Assembly: GCF_019145495.1 (NCBI RefSeq)
Contig: NZ_JAHSTU010000006.1
Coordinates: 305,636 to 369,635 of the forward strand
Source: Pseudomonas azerbaijanoccidentalis
GTDB lineage: Bacteria > Pseudomonadota > Gammaproteobacteria > Pseudomonadales > Pseudomonadaceae
Direction: 5' to 3'
Length of the DNA stretch: 64,000 bases
The translations under genes were made by a program, and so were the position numbers. The notes beneath the pieces are model-generated. The model saw only the letters and a program-made list of their open reading frames with translations, was not told where the DNA came from and did not search any database. This document shows positions 8,720 through 17,925 of this stretch, piece by piece (position 1 is the stretch's first letter; each line of letters opens with the position of its first letter).

Positions 8720-9622
8720 TCACGGTTTCAATGGCTCGACCTTCCTCGTCAACAACTCCACAAACGCTTTGGCCATCGCCGACTTCTGATCTTTGCGCTG
8801 CACCAGCCACACCGCTGATATCGCCGCCGGATCCAGTAATGGCCGATAGACTACGCCATCAATGCGCATCCGCTGATAGGAAGCCGGCAGCACCGATACA
8901 CCTAGCCCCGCTGCCACCAAACCGATAATGGTCATCGCCTCGCCCGCCTCTTGAGCGAAGTGGGGGCTGAAACCGGCATCACGGGCCAGGCTCAGCAATT
9001 GTGCATACAGCCCACTGCCGTAACTGCGCGGGAAAAACACGAAGGGTTCGAGGGCCAACGCGGACAGGAACAAACCCTCTTCACTGCCGTTGACCAACGG
9101 ATGCTTGGAGCTGAGAACCGCTACCAGTGGCTCGCGCATCAGCTCAACCACATCAAGGCAATCCGGCAGCCCGAGCGGGCGCATGATGCCGACTTCAATT
9201 GACTCGTCCACCAACGCATCGGCCACCTGGGTGCTGCTCATCTCCCGCAGGTTCAGGTGCACCGCCGGGAAGCGCTGGCGAAACGAAAAAATCGCCTGGG
9301 GGATCGTCGAGTTGAACGGAGCCGATGAGGTGAAGCCGATTTTCAGTTCGCCCAGCTCGCCCAATTGCGCTCGACGTGCCACATCCGCAGCCTTGTCGAC
9401 CTGCGCCAGGACCAGCCGCGCCTCTTCCAGGAACAACCGACCGGCTTCACTGAGCTCGACCCGACGATTGGTACGTTCGAACAGCCGCGCGCCCACTTCC
9501 TGTTCCAGCGCCTGAATTTGCTGGCTCAACGGAGGCTGCGAGATGCCCAGCACCTGTGCGGCGCGGCCGAAATGCAGTTCTTCGGCGACGGCGATGAAGT
9601 AGCGCAGATGACGCAATTCCAT
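8720..9622 (-). CDS. LysR-family transcriptional regulator
   Basis: A 300-residue regulator. The winged helix-turn-helix is at residues 1-60 (LRYFIAVAEELHFGRAAQ, then SQPPLSQQIQALE), followed by a linker helix and a two-lobe effector domain from about residue 90. The family resembles the BenM/CatM branch, so an aromatic or small organic acid effector is possible, but this is only inference. It is divergent from the MFS transporter at 9742, and the 119-base gap is AT-rich, the usual arrangement for a LysR regulator controlling its neighbour. Confidence 0.93.
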   Translation of the reverse strand: MELRHLRYFIAVAEELHFGRAAQVLGISQPPLSQQIQALEQEVGARLFERTNRRVELSEAGRLFLEEARLVLAQVDKAADVARRAQLGELGELKIGFTSSAPFNSTIPQAIFSFRQRFPAVHLNLREMSSTQVADALVDESIEVGIMRPLGLPDCLDVVELMREPLVAVLSSKHPLVNGSEEGLFLSALALEPFVFFPRSYGSGLYAQLLSLARDAGFSPHFAQEAGEAMTIIGLVAAGLGVSVLPASYQRMRIDGVVYRPLLDPAAISAVWLVQRKDQKSAMAKAFVELLTRKVEPLKP

Positions 9623-9741
9623 GAAAACCCCATTAGGTCGTAGAAGCTATCAAACAGGTCGAACAATATATTGGATTGAATCATTAGCCAGCTATATGCT
9701 TTTTTCATTGCCTGACCGGCTGCGCTCCTCCGAGGTCCATC

Positions 9742-11022
9742 GTGAAAACTGCTGTCGCCCCACTCGCCCATGAAGTTCCACCCGCCGCACAGGGCGATGT
9801 CGTTGCTGAGCTGGCGGAAATCTACATCGAAAAAGGCACGCCGGCGTTCATGCGCACAGTGTTGGCGCTGTTCTGCGGCGGCTTCGCGACGTTCGCCCTG
9901 CTCTACTGCGTACAGCCGATGATGCCGCTGCTGTCGCACGAATATTCGATCAACGCGGCGCAGAGCAGTCTGATCCTGTCTATCGCCACCGGCATGCTTG
10001 CCATTGGCCTGCTGATCACCGGTCCGATCTCCGACCGCATCGGGCGTAAACCGGTAATGGTGGCGGCGCTGTTCGCTGCTGCGCTGTGCACCATGGCCAG
10101 CGCGATGATGCCGAGCTGGCACGGCGTGCTGGCCATGCGTGCGCTGATCGGATTGTCGTTGAGTGGCCTGGCGGCGGTTGCGATGACCTATTTGAGCGAA
10201 GAAATTCACCCGCAGCACATCGGCCTGGCGATGGGTTTATACATCGGCGGCAACGCCATCGGCGGGATGAGCGGACGCTTGATCACCGGTGTATTGATCG
10301 ACTTCGTCAGCTGGCACACGGCGATGCTGGTGATCGGTGGCCTGGCGTTGATTGCGGCGGCGGTGTTCTGGAAAATCCTCCCCGAGTCGCGCAACTTCCG
10401 CGCCCGCTCGTTGCACCCGCGCAGCCTGCTCGACGGCTTCACCATGCACTTTCGCGATGCCGGTCTGCCGCTGCTGTTCCTCGAAGCGTTTGTGCTGATG
10501 GGGGCGTTCGTCACGCTGTTCAACTACATCGGCTACCGCTTGCTGGCCGAGCCGTATCACATGGAACAAGCCTTCGTCGGCCTGCTTTCGGTGGTGTACC
10601 TGTCGGGCATCTACAGCTCGGCGAAAATCGGCTCGCTGGCAGACAAACTCGGTCGACGCAAAGTGCTCTGGAGTACCATCGTGCTGATGCTCTGCGGCCT
10701 GGCCCTGACAATGTTTACCCCGCTGCCGCTGGTGATCATCGGCATGCTGATCTTCACCTTCGGTTTCTTCGGTGCCCACTCGGTGGCCAGCAGCTGGATC
10801 GGCCGCCGCGCCACCAAGGCCAAAGGCCAGGCCTCGTCGCTGTACCTGTTCAGCTACTACGCCGGTTCGAGCATCGCCGGTACGGCGGGCGGGGTGTTCT
10901 GGCACCTGGGCGGCTGGAATGGCATCGTCCTGTTCATCGGCGCGTTGCTGGTGGTGGCGCTGCTGGTCGCGTTGAAACTGGCGAAGTTGCCGCCATTGCC
11001 GGGAAGCGGTGCGACTATCTGA
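9742..11022 (+). CDS. MFS transporter (YnfM-like)
   Basis: A 426-residue, 12-helix major facilitator. About 45 cytoplasmic residues precede the first helix. The loop 2-3 signature GPISDRIGRKP is at about residues 94-104 and its weaker repeat SLADKLGRRKV follows helix 8. The best family match from memory is the YnfM/arabinose-efflux-like group, usually drug or metabolite exporters. The start is GTG at 9742 with a GAGG SD-like sequence 7 bases ahead; no in-frame ATG fits better. Its 3' end overlaps the convergent gspM by eight bases. Control by the divergent LysR gene is inferred. Confidence 0.9.
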   Translation: MKTAVAPLAHEVPPAAQGDVVAELAEIYIEKGTPAFMRTVLALFCGGFATFALLYCVQPMMPLLSHEYSINAAQSSLILSIATGMLAIGLLITGPISDRIGRKPVMVAALFAAALCTMASAMMPSWHGVLAMRALIGLSLSGLAAVAMTYLSEEIHPQHIGLAMGLYIGGNAIGGMSGRLITGVLIDFVSWHTAMLVIGGLALIAAAVFWKILPESRNFRARSLHPRSLLDGFTMHFRDAGLPLLFLEAFVLMGAFVTLFNYIGYRLLAEPYHMEQAFVGLLSVVYLSGIYSSAKIGSLADKLGRRKVLWSTIVLMLCGLALTMFTPLPLVIIGMLIFTFGFFGAHSVASSWIGRRATKAKGQASSLYLFSYYAGSSIAGTAGGVFWHLGGWNGIVLFIGALLVVALLVALKLAKLPPLPGSGATI

Positions 11023-11470
11023 GCACCACCCGCGCCTCCAGCAACCCATCGCGGGTCTCCAGTGTCAGCGCTTGCAATAACACCCCGTCGCGTTCGAGGC
11101 GGTCCAGCCATGGCAACAAGGTCATGGCTTCGCCGCTGAGCGTCAGGCGCAATTGGTCGTTGTCGCTGTCCATCTGCTGCAATTCAAGCCCTGTCGCCGC
11201 CGCACTTTCGCTGATGCGCAATGACAGCGGCTGGTCGGCGGGCTGGGAAGTCTGGCTGCGAGGCTGCGACTGTTGCAGCTGCGCCGCCAGCGCCCGTTGC
11301 TGTTGATATTGGCGTTCGGCGATCACGAGCCGTTGTTGCGTCGGCTGCCAGATCAGCGTGAATGCCACCACGCTCAACATGAACATACCCAGCGCCAGTA
11401 GCAATCTCTGCTCGCGCAGGGACAGGCGCTGAAACTTCACGATTGCCGATTTGACTCCGATCAACGTCAT
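11015..11470 (-). CDS. gspM: type II secretion protein GspM
   Basis: A 151-residue inner-membrane protein: a short cytoplasmic head with the typical FQRLSLREQRLLL motif, one membrane helix at about residues 23-40, then a periplasmic coiled-coil and a small ferredoxin-like domain. GspM binds GspL in the assembly platform. It is the last gene of the operon; ATG 11470 overlaps the gspL stop. No gspN follows. Confidence 0.88.
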   Translation of the reverse strand: MTLIGVKSAIVKFQRLSLREQRLLLALGMFMLSVVAFTLIWQPTQQRLVIAERQYQQQRALAAQLQQSQPRSQTSQPADQPLSLRISESAAATGLELQQMDSDNDQLRLTLSGEAMTLLPWLDRLERDGVLLQALTLETRDGLLEARVVLR

Positions 11471-12573
11471 GCACCTTGCTCCACAGTCAGGGTCGCCTGC
11501 ACTCGCTGGCGAGCCTTGTTTGAACTATCGACTCGCATCGTCATGCCTTGTTGTCGCCCGCGCTCGCGCAGCTGCTCCAGTTCGGCAAAGTTGTTGGCTG
11601 TGAGCTGGATTCGCCAACCATCGCCTTCACGAAACTCGATGCGCTGAACCTCGACATTGCTGGCACCGATCACTTGCTCGACCAGTTTGACCAGCCCTGC
11701 AACACGACCGTCCTGTGCTTTAGTGCCTTGGCCTTGCAAGGCTTTGAGCTGCGCCGAAAGGTCAACGATGCGGGTCTGCTGCGGGTACAGCGCCTTGAAC
11801 TGTTGCTCGCTGCGGCTGTAGAGCTGACGGCTTTCGCTGTCGAGAAAACGGATTCGCGTTTCACTCGCGCCCCAGTTCAGCAGTGCGATCATCAACATCG
11901 CCAACCCGCCAAGACGCCAGGGCATACGCAGGCGGCGAGGGGCGAAATCGCCCTGCAACAGATTGATTGCATTGCCGTGTTCGAGCCTCAGCCAAGAGTC
12001 AGTTTCGACCGTGTCGTAACGTTCATCGCGCCATTGAATATCCGAGGGCAAATGGGGCATCATCAATACCAGGGCGTCTTCGGTCAATGTCAGACGTGCG
12101 GGTAAGGCACCGCCCAGCAGCCAACGGCCAAACCACCAGACGCCGATCGCTTGATCACAGGGCAACACATCAGCGTCGACGCACACCGAACGCACTTCAA
12201 TCCCACCCTCCGCCAACAACGCCAGCACCGCAGCAAAACGTTCCCGGCCAATCACCATCAACGGATACCGTCCCAGCGAGTCACGGGATCCCATGCTCAG
12301 GTGCAGACGTTCCAGTGTTTCGCTCAGTTGCTCTTCAATCGCGAAGGCGAGGGTTCGTGCATCGGGCGCGCGTCGCGATGGCCAAGGTTCAGAGCACAGC
12401 CAGCTGCATAACTCCATGGGCAGCAACACATCGACGGGCTGTCCTTTCAGCGACTGTGCCGCGTGGTTCAGGGTCGCGGGTTGTCGTTGCCCTGTTTCAG
12501 ACCACGTGCAGCAGGGCCAATCCATCGTGGGGGCAGCCAAGCCTTCGGGTGTCAGGTAAAGCCAGTTTTTCAT
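11467..12573 (-). CDS. gspL: type II secretion protein GspL
   Basis: A 368-residue bitopic protein with a cytoplasmic actin-like domain (about residues 1-230), one membrane helix near 235-253 (LAMLMIALLNWG) and a periplasmic domain of about 110 residues containing coiled coil. GspL recruits the ATPase GspE to the membrane and pairs with GspM. It overlaps gspK upstream and gspM downstream by four bases. Confidence 0.9.
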   Translation of the reverse strand: MKNWLYLTPEGLAAPTMDWPCCTWSETGQRQPATLNHAAQSLKGQPVDVLLPMELCSWLCSEPWPSRRAPDARTLAFAIEEQLSETLERLHLSMGSRDSLGRYPLMVIGRERFAAVLALLAEGGIEVRSVCVDADVLPCDQAIGVWWFGRWLLGGALPARLTLTEDALVLMMPHLPSDIQWRDERYDTVETDSWLRLEHGNAINLLQGDFAPRRLRMPWRLGGLAMLMIALLNWGASETRIRFLDSESRQLYSRSEQQFKALYPQQTRIVDLSAQLKALQGQGTKAQDGRVAGLVKLVEQVIGASNVEVQRIEFREGDGWRIQLTANNFAELEQLRERGRQQGMTMRVDSSNKARQRVQATLTVEQGA

Positions 12574-13400
12574 CGCGCTGTCTCGTTGCTGTTCGACGGC
12601 AGAACCCGCCGTTGCAGGATGTTCAATTGGCGCGTCTTGGGGTCGCGTTCAACGTCGGTAGCCAGTCGCAGACGGCTTTGCCCTTGGGTGACCTGGACCG
12701 TGATTCGATACCAGCGGCTCTCGATGCCCAGGCCGTGGCTGCTCAAGCCTTTGCCCGATAACAACGGGTCCTGTGTGAAGGCCTGAGCGCTCGACCAGGG
12801 TGCCGTCGAACGCTGGCGCAGCAAGGCTGCCGCCTCAACCGTATCGACGCCGTCCAGGGTGCGCAGAATCAGCTCCGGTGCCGTGTTGATGTTCAGCGCC
12901 GCATCCGCAGGCAACAGTGCGACCCAGGGTTCGAGTCGACGCAACTGCTCGCCCTCGACACCGGACAGCAGGCGCAACTGGCTCAAATCGCGCAAGGCGC
13001 CTACTTGCTTCGGTTGCCACTCCGGCAGTTCCAGCAGCTGGAGCAAGCGTGCCCAGCGCTTGAGCGTGACCGGGGCAATCTGGCCCTGATGCAACACGGC
13101 ATTGACATTGAAGCGGCCGGCCAGGTCCTCGATGCTGATGCTGACCTGCGCGTCCTCGACGTCGAAAACCGGGACCTGATCAGGTATCCGGTCGCTGTCT
13201 GTTTGCTGCGCCTTTACCAGCGACAACCCCAAGATTTCCCCGGCCATGCCGAGTTGACGCAAGTGCAGTTGCTGCAGGTGTTGCCCGGTGCTTTGCAGCA
13301 ACAGTCGATGGCTGCGCAGCACCCCACCGATGATCAACAGCGCCAGGCTCATGACCAGCAAGACACTGATCAACGCCACGCCACGTTGGCGCGCCCTCAC
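12570..13400 (-). CDS. gspK: type II secretion minor pseudopilin GspK
   Basis: 276 residues starting at a GTG (13400) that overlaps the gspJ stop as GTGA; the frame is open further up but inside gspJ. After a short basic leader, RQRG|VALISVLLVMSL is the prepilin peptidase site and hydrophobic helix. As usual in GspK, the Glu at +5 is missing. The large globular domain holds the NVNAVL and ALNINTA motifs of the family. GspK caps the pseudopilus tip with GspI and GspJ. Confidence 0.9.
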   Translation of the reverse strand: MRARQRGVALISVLLVMSLALLIIGGVLRSHRLLLQSTGQHLQQLHLRQLGMAGEILGLSLVKAQQTDSDRIPDQVPVFDVEDAQVSISIEDLAGRFNVNAVLHQGQIAPVTLKRWARLLQLLELPEWQPKQVGALRDLSQLRLLSGVEGEQLRRLEPWVALLPADAALNINTAPELILRTLDGVDTVEAAALLRQRSTAPWSSAQAFTQDPLLSGKGLSSHGLGIESRWYRITVQVTQGQSRLRLATDVERDPKTRQLNILQRRVLPSNSNETAR

Positions 13401-13939
13401 CGCAACGCCCCTGGCAAAAGCATCACGCGGCGGATTGCCGGGTAACGCCCCGTCGACACCTGCATTTCCACCGCCAGTGGTGCGGTGACAGTCGGTCCGG
13501 TCGACCACTCGCTACGCCAACCCGTGCGTGCATCGAACAGGCGCCAACGCAAGTCACGCACGTCATCGAGCAGCATTTTCCGCTGCACGACTGACGCACC
13601 TTCAGCCTGGCTCTCTCGCCACAACGCGCCATTGTCGAGGCGGTAAGTCAGCGCTTGCCGTTCGCTGCGCGGCAGGTCCAGCGGGTTACGCCAGTTGCCG
13701 CGTTGCCATTGCAATTGCGCCTCTCGCAGCACGACTGGCTGCTCCGTGGCGTGAAGCACGTCACGTTCGATCACCGCGATGGCACGCTGCAGATTCCGAA
13801 ACTCACGCTCGTGGGCCATGCTGCCCTGCTGCACACGCACCACGCCGTCGAACAGCGTCCAGCTGGCCAGCCCCAACAGCGCGAAGATCGCAATGGCGAT
13901 CACCAGTTCCAGCAAGGTGAACCCGACCTGCTTACTCAT
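13397..13939 (-). CDS. gspJ: type II secretion minor pseudopilin GspJ
   Basis: 180 residues. ATG 13939 gives a six-residue leader followed by G|FTLLELVIAIAIFALLG, a classical type IV prepilin cleavage site with Glu at +5; longer frames upstream only read through gspI. The globular part has the minor pseudopilin pattern ending in a conserved cleft-like domain. It overlaps gspI by eight bases and gspK by four. A tip component of the pseudopilus. Confidence 0.9.
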   Translation of the reverse strand: MSKQVGFTLLELVIAIAIFALLGLASWTLFDGVVRVQQGSMAHEREFRNLQRAIAVIERDVLHATEQPVVLREAQLQWQRGNWRNPLDLPRSERQALTYRLDNGALWRESQAEGASVVQRKMLLDDVRDLRWRLFDARTGWRSEWSTGPTVTAPLAVEMQVSTGRYPAIRRVMLLPGALR

Positions 13940-14315
13940 CACGATCAGCGATCCAGCCAGTGGCTTGATGCACGGTCTGCTCGCGGTCGGCCAGACTGAC
14001 ATCGATCTCGACTTTGAGCAGGCGTGGCTCGGTGGTATCAGCGATGCGCTGGCGCAGCCGCCAATCACGATTGGCCATGTGCACTGCGTGCTGCGATTGC
14101 CCGTGGGCCAGGCCAGATTGCAGGCGCAGCTCATTCAACTGGTTGTCCGCCAGCCACGCCGCCAACAGCCGTTCTTCGGCCGCAGCAGATTGCTTGAGCA
14201 CGTATTGGCTCGCCGACAGCACAGCCGTTGCCAGGGTCGCGAAAATCGCCAGCGCCACCATGATTTCCAGCAGCGTGAAGCCGTCCATGCGCGGTCCAAT
14301 ACGAGGCTTAACCAT
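13932..14315 (-). CDS. gspI: type II secretion minor pseudopilin GspI
   Basis: 127 residues from ATG 14315, which overlaps the end of gspH by eight bases; a second in-frame ATG at 14288 would give a leader of only three residues. The cleavage site is DG|FTLLEIMVALAIFATLA. Length and the VADNQLNE-like segment (LADNQLNELR at about residue 65) fit GspI, which nucleates the pseudopilus tip with GspJ and GspK. Confidence 0.88.
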   Translation of the reverse strand: MVKPRIGPRMDGFTLLEIMVALAIFATLATAVLSASQYVLKQSAAAEERLLAAWLADNQLNELRLQSGLAHGQSQHAVHMANRDWRLRQRIADTTEPRLLKVEIDVSLADREQTVHQATGWIADRDE

Positions 14316-14775
14316 CGATGACCACCTCACCGATGCCATCGCTGGTGAGGCGCGACCAGATTCTGTCCCTGACTTCGAACGTCACGGTGAAGGAGCTGGT
14401 TTCATCACTGCTCAGCATGAGCAATTGAGGCGGGCCTTCGTCGGCGCCCAGACTCACGGAATACCCATCCTGCTTCAGGCGCAGCCGCAGTTGATCGGGC
14501 CAGCGATAAACCGCCGTCATCGCCTCCCAGCCCCGCACGTCGAGCCGCATCGCCCGGTAACCGTCGACACTCAACCGCACCCCGTACTCCTGCCCTTCGA
14601 TCACCGCTCTTTCACGCAATTGCCGAATCATCCCGGCGAGGGTGTCCGCCTCGTGCCGGGCCTGGCGCGCCGGGTTCATGCCGGTGGCAAAACTGACCAT
14701 GCCCACCAGTACGCCGATCAACACGATCACGATCATCAATTCCAGCAATGTGAACCCCCGACAAGAACGCCGCAT
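14308..14775 (-). CDS. gspH: type II secretion minor pseudopilin GspH
   Basis: 155 residues with leader MRRSCRG and the mature start FTLLELMIVIVLIGVL, then a globular GspH domain carrying LRERAVIEGQEYG, a family motif. GspH links the major pseudopilin shaft to the minor tip. It lies three bases after gspG and overlaps gspI. Alternative class FimT is less likely because of the operon context. Confidence 0.88.
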   Translation of the reverse strand: MRRSCRGFTLLELMIVIVLIGVLVGMVSFATGMNPARQARHEADTLAGMIRQLRERAVIEGQEYGVRLSVDGYRAMRLDVRGWEAMTAVYRWPDQLRLRLKQDGYSVSLGADEGPPQLLMLSSDETSSFTVTFEVRDRIWSRLTSDGIGEVVIDG

Positions 14776-14778
14776 CAG

Positions 14779-15228
14779 TCAACCACCCCAGTTACCGATG
14801 TCGGCGGCAGCTCCTTCCCCGCCAACCACGCCATCGGCGCCAAGGGAGTACAAATCGTAAGTGCCGTCGACCGATTGAATGCCTGGATTGAGGTACTGAT
14901 ACGGTGTGCTCCACGGGTCCACAGGCAGGGCTTTCAAGTAACCGTTCGGGTTCCAGTTGCGCGCTGCGGGCATGCCCGACGGGCGTTTGCTCAAAGCTTC
15001 CAGCCCTTGCTGCGTCGAGGGGTAGTGGAGGTTGTCGAGGCGATACATTTCCAGGGCGGTGGCGATGGCCTGGATATCGACTTTGGCAGCGGTGGCTTTG
15101 GCCTGATCGGGACGGCTCATGAACTGCGGCACCACGATGGCCCCCAGAATGCCGATGATGACCACCACCACCATGATTTCGATCAGGGTAAAACCGCGCT
15201 GGGAGGAGCTGTGACGTAAAGCGTTCAT
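14779..15228 (-). CDS. gspG: type II secretion major pseudopilin GspG
   Basis: 149 residues: leader to QRG, mature start FTLIEIMVVVVIIGILGA, and the family landmarks LDNLHYPSTQQGLEAL and DPWSTPYQYLNPG, which form the calcium-binding loop region. GspG builds the pseudopilus that pushes substrates through the secretin. No prepilin peptidase gene is in this window, so processing probably depends on the pilus peptidase PilD elsewhere. Confidence 0.95.
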   Translation of the reverse strand: MNALRHSSSQRGFTLIEIMVVVVIIGILGAIVVPQFMSRPDQAKATAAKVDIQAIATALEMYRLDNLHYPSTQQGLEALSKRPSGMPAARNWNPNGYLKALPVDPWSTPYQYLNPGIQSVDGTYDLYSLGADGVVGGEGAAADIGNWGG

Positions 15229-15231
15229 GGA

Positions 15232-16440
15232 TCAATTCACCAATTGGTTGAGGCTGAGAATCGGAAGCAGGATGGCCAGGACGATCAGCAGCACCACGCC
15301 GCCCATCAGCACTAGCATTGCCGGCTCGAACAGGCTCACCACCAGCGCGATGCGCGCGGCCAGGGTGCTTTCCTGTTGCTCGGCGGCACGGCTGAGCATG
15401 CGGTCGAGTTCGCCGGCCCGCTCACCGCTGGCGATCATGTGCAGCATCATCGGCGGGATATCACCGCTCAGTTCCAGGCCGCGGGTCAGGGTGCCGCCCT
15501 CGCGAACCGAGCGGGCGACGTCGGTCATGCGCGCGCGGATGGTCAGGTTGCCAATGACGGCGGCGGCGATTTCCAAAGCGTCGACCAAGGGCACCGCGCT
15601 TTTGCCGAGGATCGCCAGGGTGCTGGCGAAACGTGCGGCCTCCATCGCCCGCAGCACTTCACCGATGATCGGCAGATTCAACAGCAGCCGATGCCAACGC
15701 AGCCGCCAGACCGGCTGGCGCAGGCTCCAGCGACAAAGACTGATCAGCGTCACCAGTACGCCAAGCAACAGTAGCCCATGGCTGCGCAGCCCGTGACTGG
15801 TGCTGATCAAGGCCCGGGTCAGCCACGGTAAGGGTTGCCCGCTGTCGACGAAGATTTTCACCACGTCCGGCACCACATAACCGAGCAGAAAGCCGACGAT
15901 GACCACGCTGGCGAGCATCAGGATCAACGGGTACACCAACGCCATCTGGATTTTCTGTCGCGATGCCTGACGGGCCTGGGTGTACGCCGCCAATTGCTCC
16001 AGCACGTGCCCCAAATGGCCCGAGCGTTCTCCGGCCGCCACCGTGGCGCGGAACAGTTCCGGGAATGCCTTGGGAAACTGCGCCAATGCCGCGGCCAGCG
16101 CATGACCTTCCATCACCCGGCTTCTGACCGCCGACAGCAACCCGGCAACCCGTCGCTTGGCACTCTGTTTCGCCACAGCCTCAAGCGCTTCTTCCAGAGG
16201 TAAACCGGCTTGGACCAAGGTGGACAACTGCAAGGTCAGCAGCGCCAGATCGGCGCTACTCAGCCGTCCTGCGCCGGGTGTCGAATTCATGCCGCCACTG
16301 GCCCGAATCTCATTCAGGTCACGCGTCCACAACCCGCGCTCGCGCAACAGTTGTCGAGCATGGCGTGGGTTGTCGGCCTCCAGCCGGCCCTTGCATCGGC
16401 GGCCTTGGGCGTTATCGGCGCGGTAATCGAAGGTCGGCAT
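15232..16440 (-). CDS. gspF: type II secretion platform protein GspF
   Basis: 402 residues with the duplicated T2SSF fold (two cytoplasmic four-helix domains at about residues 70-195 and 270-395) and three membrane helices near 170, 220 and 375. The N-terminal FDYRADNAQGRRCKG stretch is typical. It is the central polytopic protein that couples GspE to pseudopilus growth. It sits three bases after gspE and four before gspG. Confidence 0.93.
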   Translation of the reverse strand: MPTFDYRADNAQGRRCKGRLEADNPRHARQLLRERGLWTRDLNEIRASGGMNSTPGAGRLSSADLALLTLQLSTLVQAGLPLEEALEAVAKQSAKRRVAGLLSAVRSRVMEGHALAAALAQFPKAFPELFRATVAAGERSGHLGHVLEQLAAYTQARQASRQKIQMALVYPLILMLASVVIVGFLLGYVVPDVVKIFVDSGQPLPWLTRALISTSHGLRSHGLLLLGVLVTLISLCRWSLRQPVWRLRWHRLLLNLPIIGEVLRAMEAARFASTLAILGKSAVPLVDALEIAAAVIGNLTIRARMTDVARSVREGGTLTRGLELSGDIPPMMLHMIASGERAGELDRMLSRAAEQQESTLAARIALVVSLFEPAMLVLMGGVVLLIVLAILLPILSLNQLVN

Positions 16441-16443
16441 GCC

Positions 16444-17925
16444 TCAGTCCTCGCGCGTCACACGCAACAACTCATCGAGGCTGGTCTGGCCATCGATCAC
16501 CCGTTGGCGGCCATCCTGAAACAGACTGCGCGACACCTTGCGCGCCTCGTCGGTCAGTGCCTGCTCGCTGGCGCCCTGATGAATCAGTATCGAGATTGCC
16601 GGTGTCACGCTGATCAATTCGTAGATGCCGATCCGCCCGCGATAGCCGTGCTGACACTGCTCACACCCGACAGCCCTGAACAGCTGCAATGTCTTCGCCG
16701 TGTCCAGTCCCAGACGCTGGCATGCCGCGTCATCAGCGCTGTACGGCGCCTTGCAATGCGGGCACAACGTGCGCAACAACCGTTGGGCCAGAACCCCCAC
16801 CAATGACGATGCCAACAGGTAAGCGTCCACGCCCATGTCCACCAGGCGCGTCACCGCACCGACCGCGCTGTTGGTGTGCAAGGTCGAGAGCACCAGGTGG
16901 CCGGTCAACGAAGCCTGAACCGCGATTTCGGCCGTCTCGCGATCGCGGATTTCACCGACCATCACCACGTCCGGGTCCTGCCGCAGAATCGCCCGCAAGC
17001 CACGGGCGAAGGTCATGTCCACTTTCGGATTGACCGGCATCTGCCCGACGCCGGGCAGGTGATATTCAATCGGATCTTCGACCGTCAGGATGTTGCGTGT
17101 CTGGTCGTTCAGGCTACTCAACGCGGCATACAGGCTGGTGGTTTTGCCCGAGCCAGTCGGCCCGGTCACCAGAAAAATACCGTGGGGTTTGCCCAACAAT
17201 TGCCGGAGGGCCGCAAGGATGTCTGCCGGCATGCCAAGACGCGGCAACTCCAGGCGCCCGGCCTGTTTGTCGAGCAGGCGCAACACCACCCGTTCGCCGT
17301 GGGCCGAAGGCAAGGTCGAGACCCGCACATCCACTTCATGGCCTGCCAATCGCAAGGCCATGCGGCCGTCCTGCGGCACACGCTTTTCAGCGATATCCAG
17401 GCGTGCCATGACTTTGATCCGCGACACCAACAGCGTCGCCAGTTCTCGCCGTGGCCGAAGCATTTCGCGCAGTTGGCCGTCGATGCGCATACGCACCGAC
17501 AGGTATTGCTCGAAGGTTTCCAGGTGCACGTCCGAAGCATGTTCACGCACCGCTTCGCTGAGCAGCGCGTTGATCAAACGGATGATCGGCGCATCGCCCT
17601 GCTGCTCCAGCAGATCAGCGGTTTGCGGCACTTGGTCGACCAGGCTCAACAGATCCAGTTCTTCATCCAGCCCTTGTGCGACTTGCTCGGCAGCACTCTG
17701 GCCTTCGCGGTAAGCCGTTGCCAGCCGCGTCGCAAATTCATCCGCTGACGACAGCCGCCAAGGCAAATCCCGACCACAGAGGCGGCGCACTTCGGCCAGA
17801 GCCGTCAACGGCGCATCAGCGCGCAACACAAGACTCGGCTCGCCTTCTTCGCACACCAGCAACACGCCGAAACGCCGGGCGAAACCGAAGGGCAGCGGCA
17901 TGCATCCTTCAATCGATGGGCTCAT
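16444..17925 (-). CDS. gspE: type II secretion ATPase GspE
   Basis: 493 residues. N-terminal GspE domain to about residue 130, then the hexameric ATPase core: Walker A GPTGSGKTTSLY near residue 257, Asp box, Walker B VMVGEIRDRETAEIA near 320, His box STLHTNSA near 345. A zinc site of two Cys-x-x-Cys pairs (CPHC, then CEQC) is at about 395-430. It powers pseudopilus assembly at the inner membrane. ATG 17925 overlaps the gspD stop by four bases. Confidence 0.95.
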   Translation of the reverse strand: MSPSIEGCMPLPFGFARRFGVLLVCEEGEPSLVLRADAPLTALAEVRRLCGRDLPWRLSSADEFATRLATAYREGQSAAEQVAQGLDEELDLLSLVDQVPQTADLLEQQGDAPIIRLINALLSEAVREHASDVHLETFEQYLSVRMRIDGQLREMLRPRRELATLLVSRIKVMARLDIAEKRVPQDGRMALRLAGHEVDVRVSTLPSAHGERVVLRLLDKQAGRLELPRLGMPADILAALRQLLGKPHGIFLVTGPTGSGKTTSLYAALSSLNDQTRNILTVEDPIEYHLPGVGQMPVNPKVDMTFARGLRAILRQDPDVVMVGEIRDRETAEIAVQASLTGHLVLSTLHTNSAVGAVTRLVDMGVDAYLLASSLVGVLAQRLLRTLCPHCKAPYSADDAACQRLGLDTAKTLQLFRAVGCEQCQHGYRGRIGIYELISVTPAISILIHQGASEQALTDEARKVSRSLFQDGRQRVIDGQTSLDELLRVTRED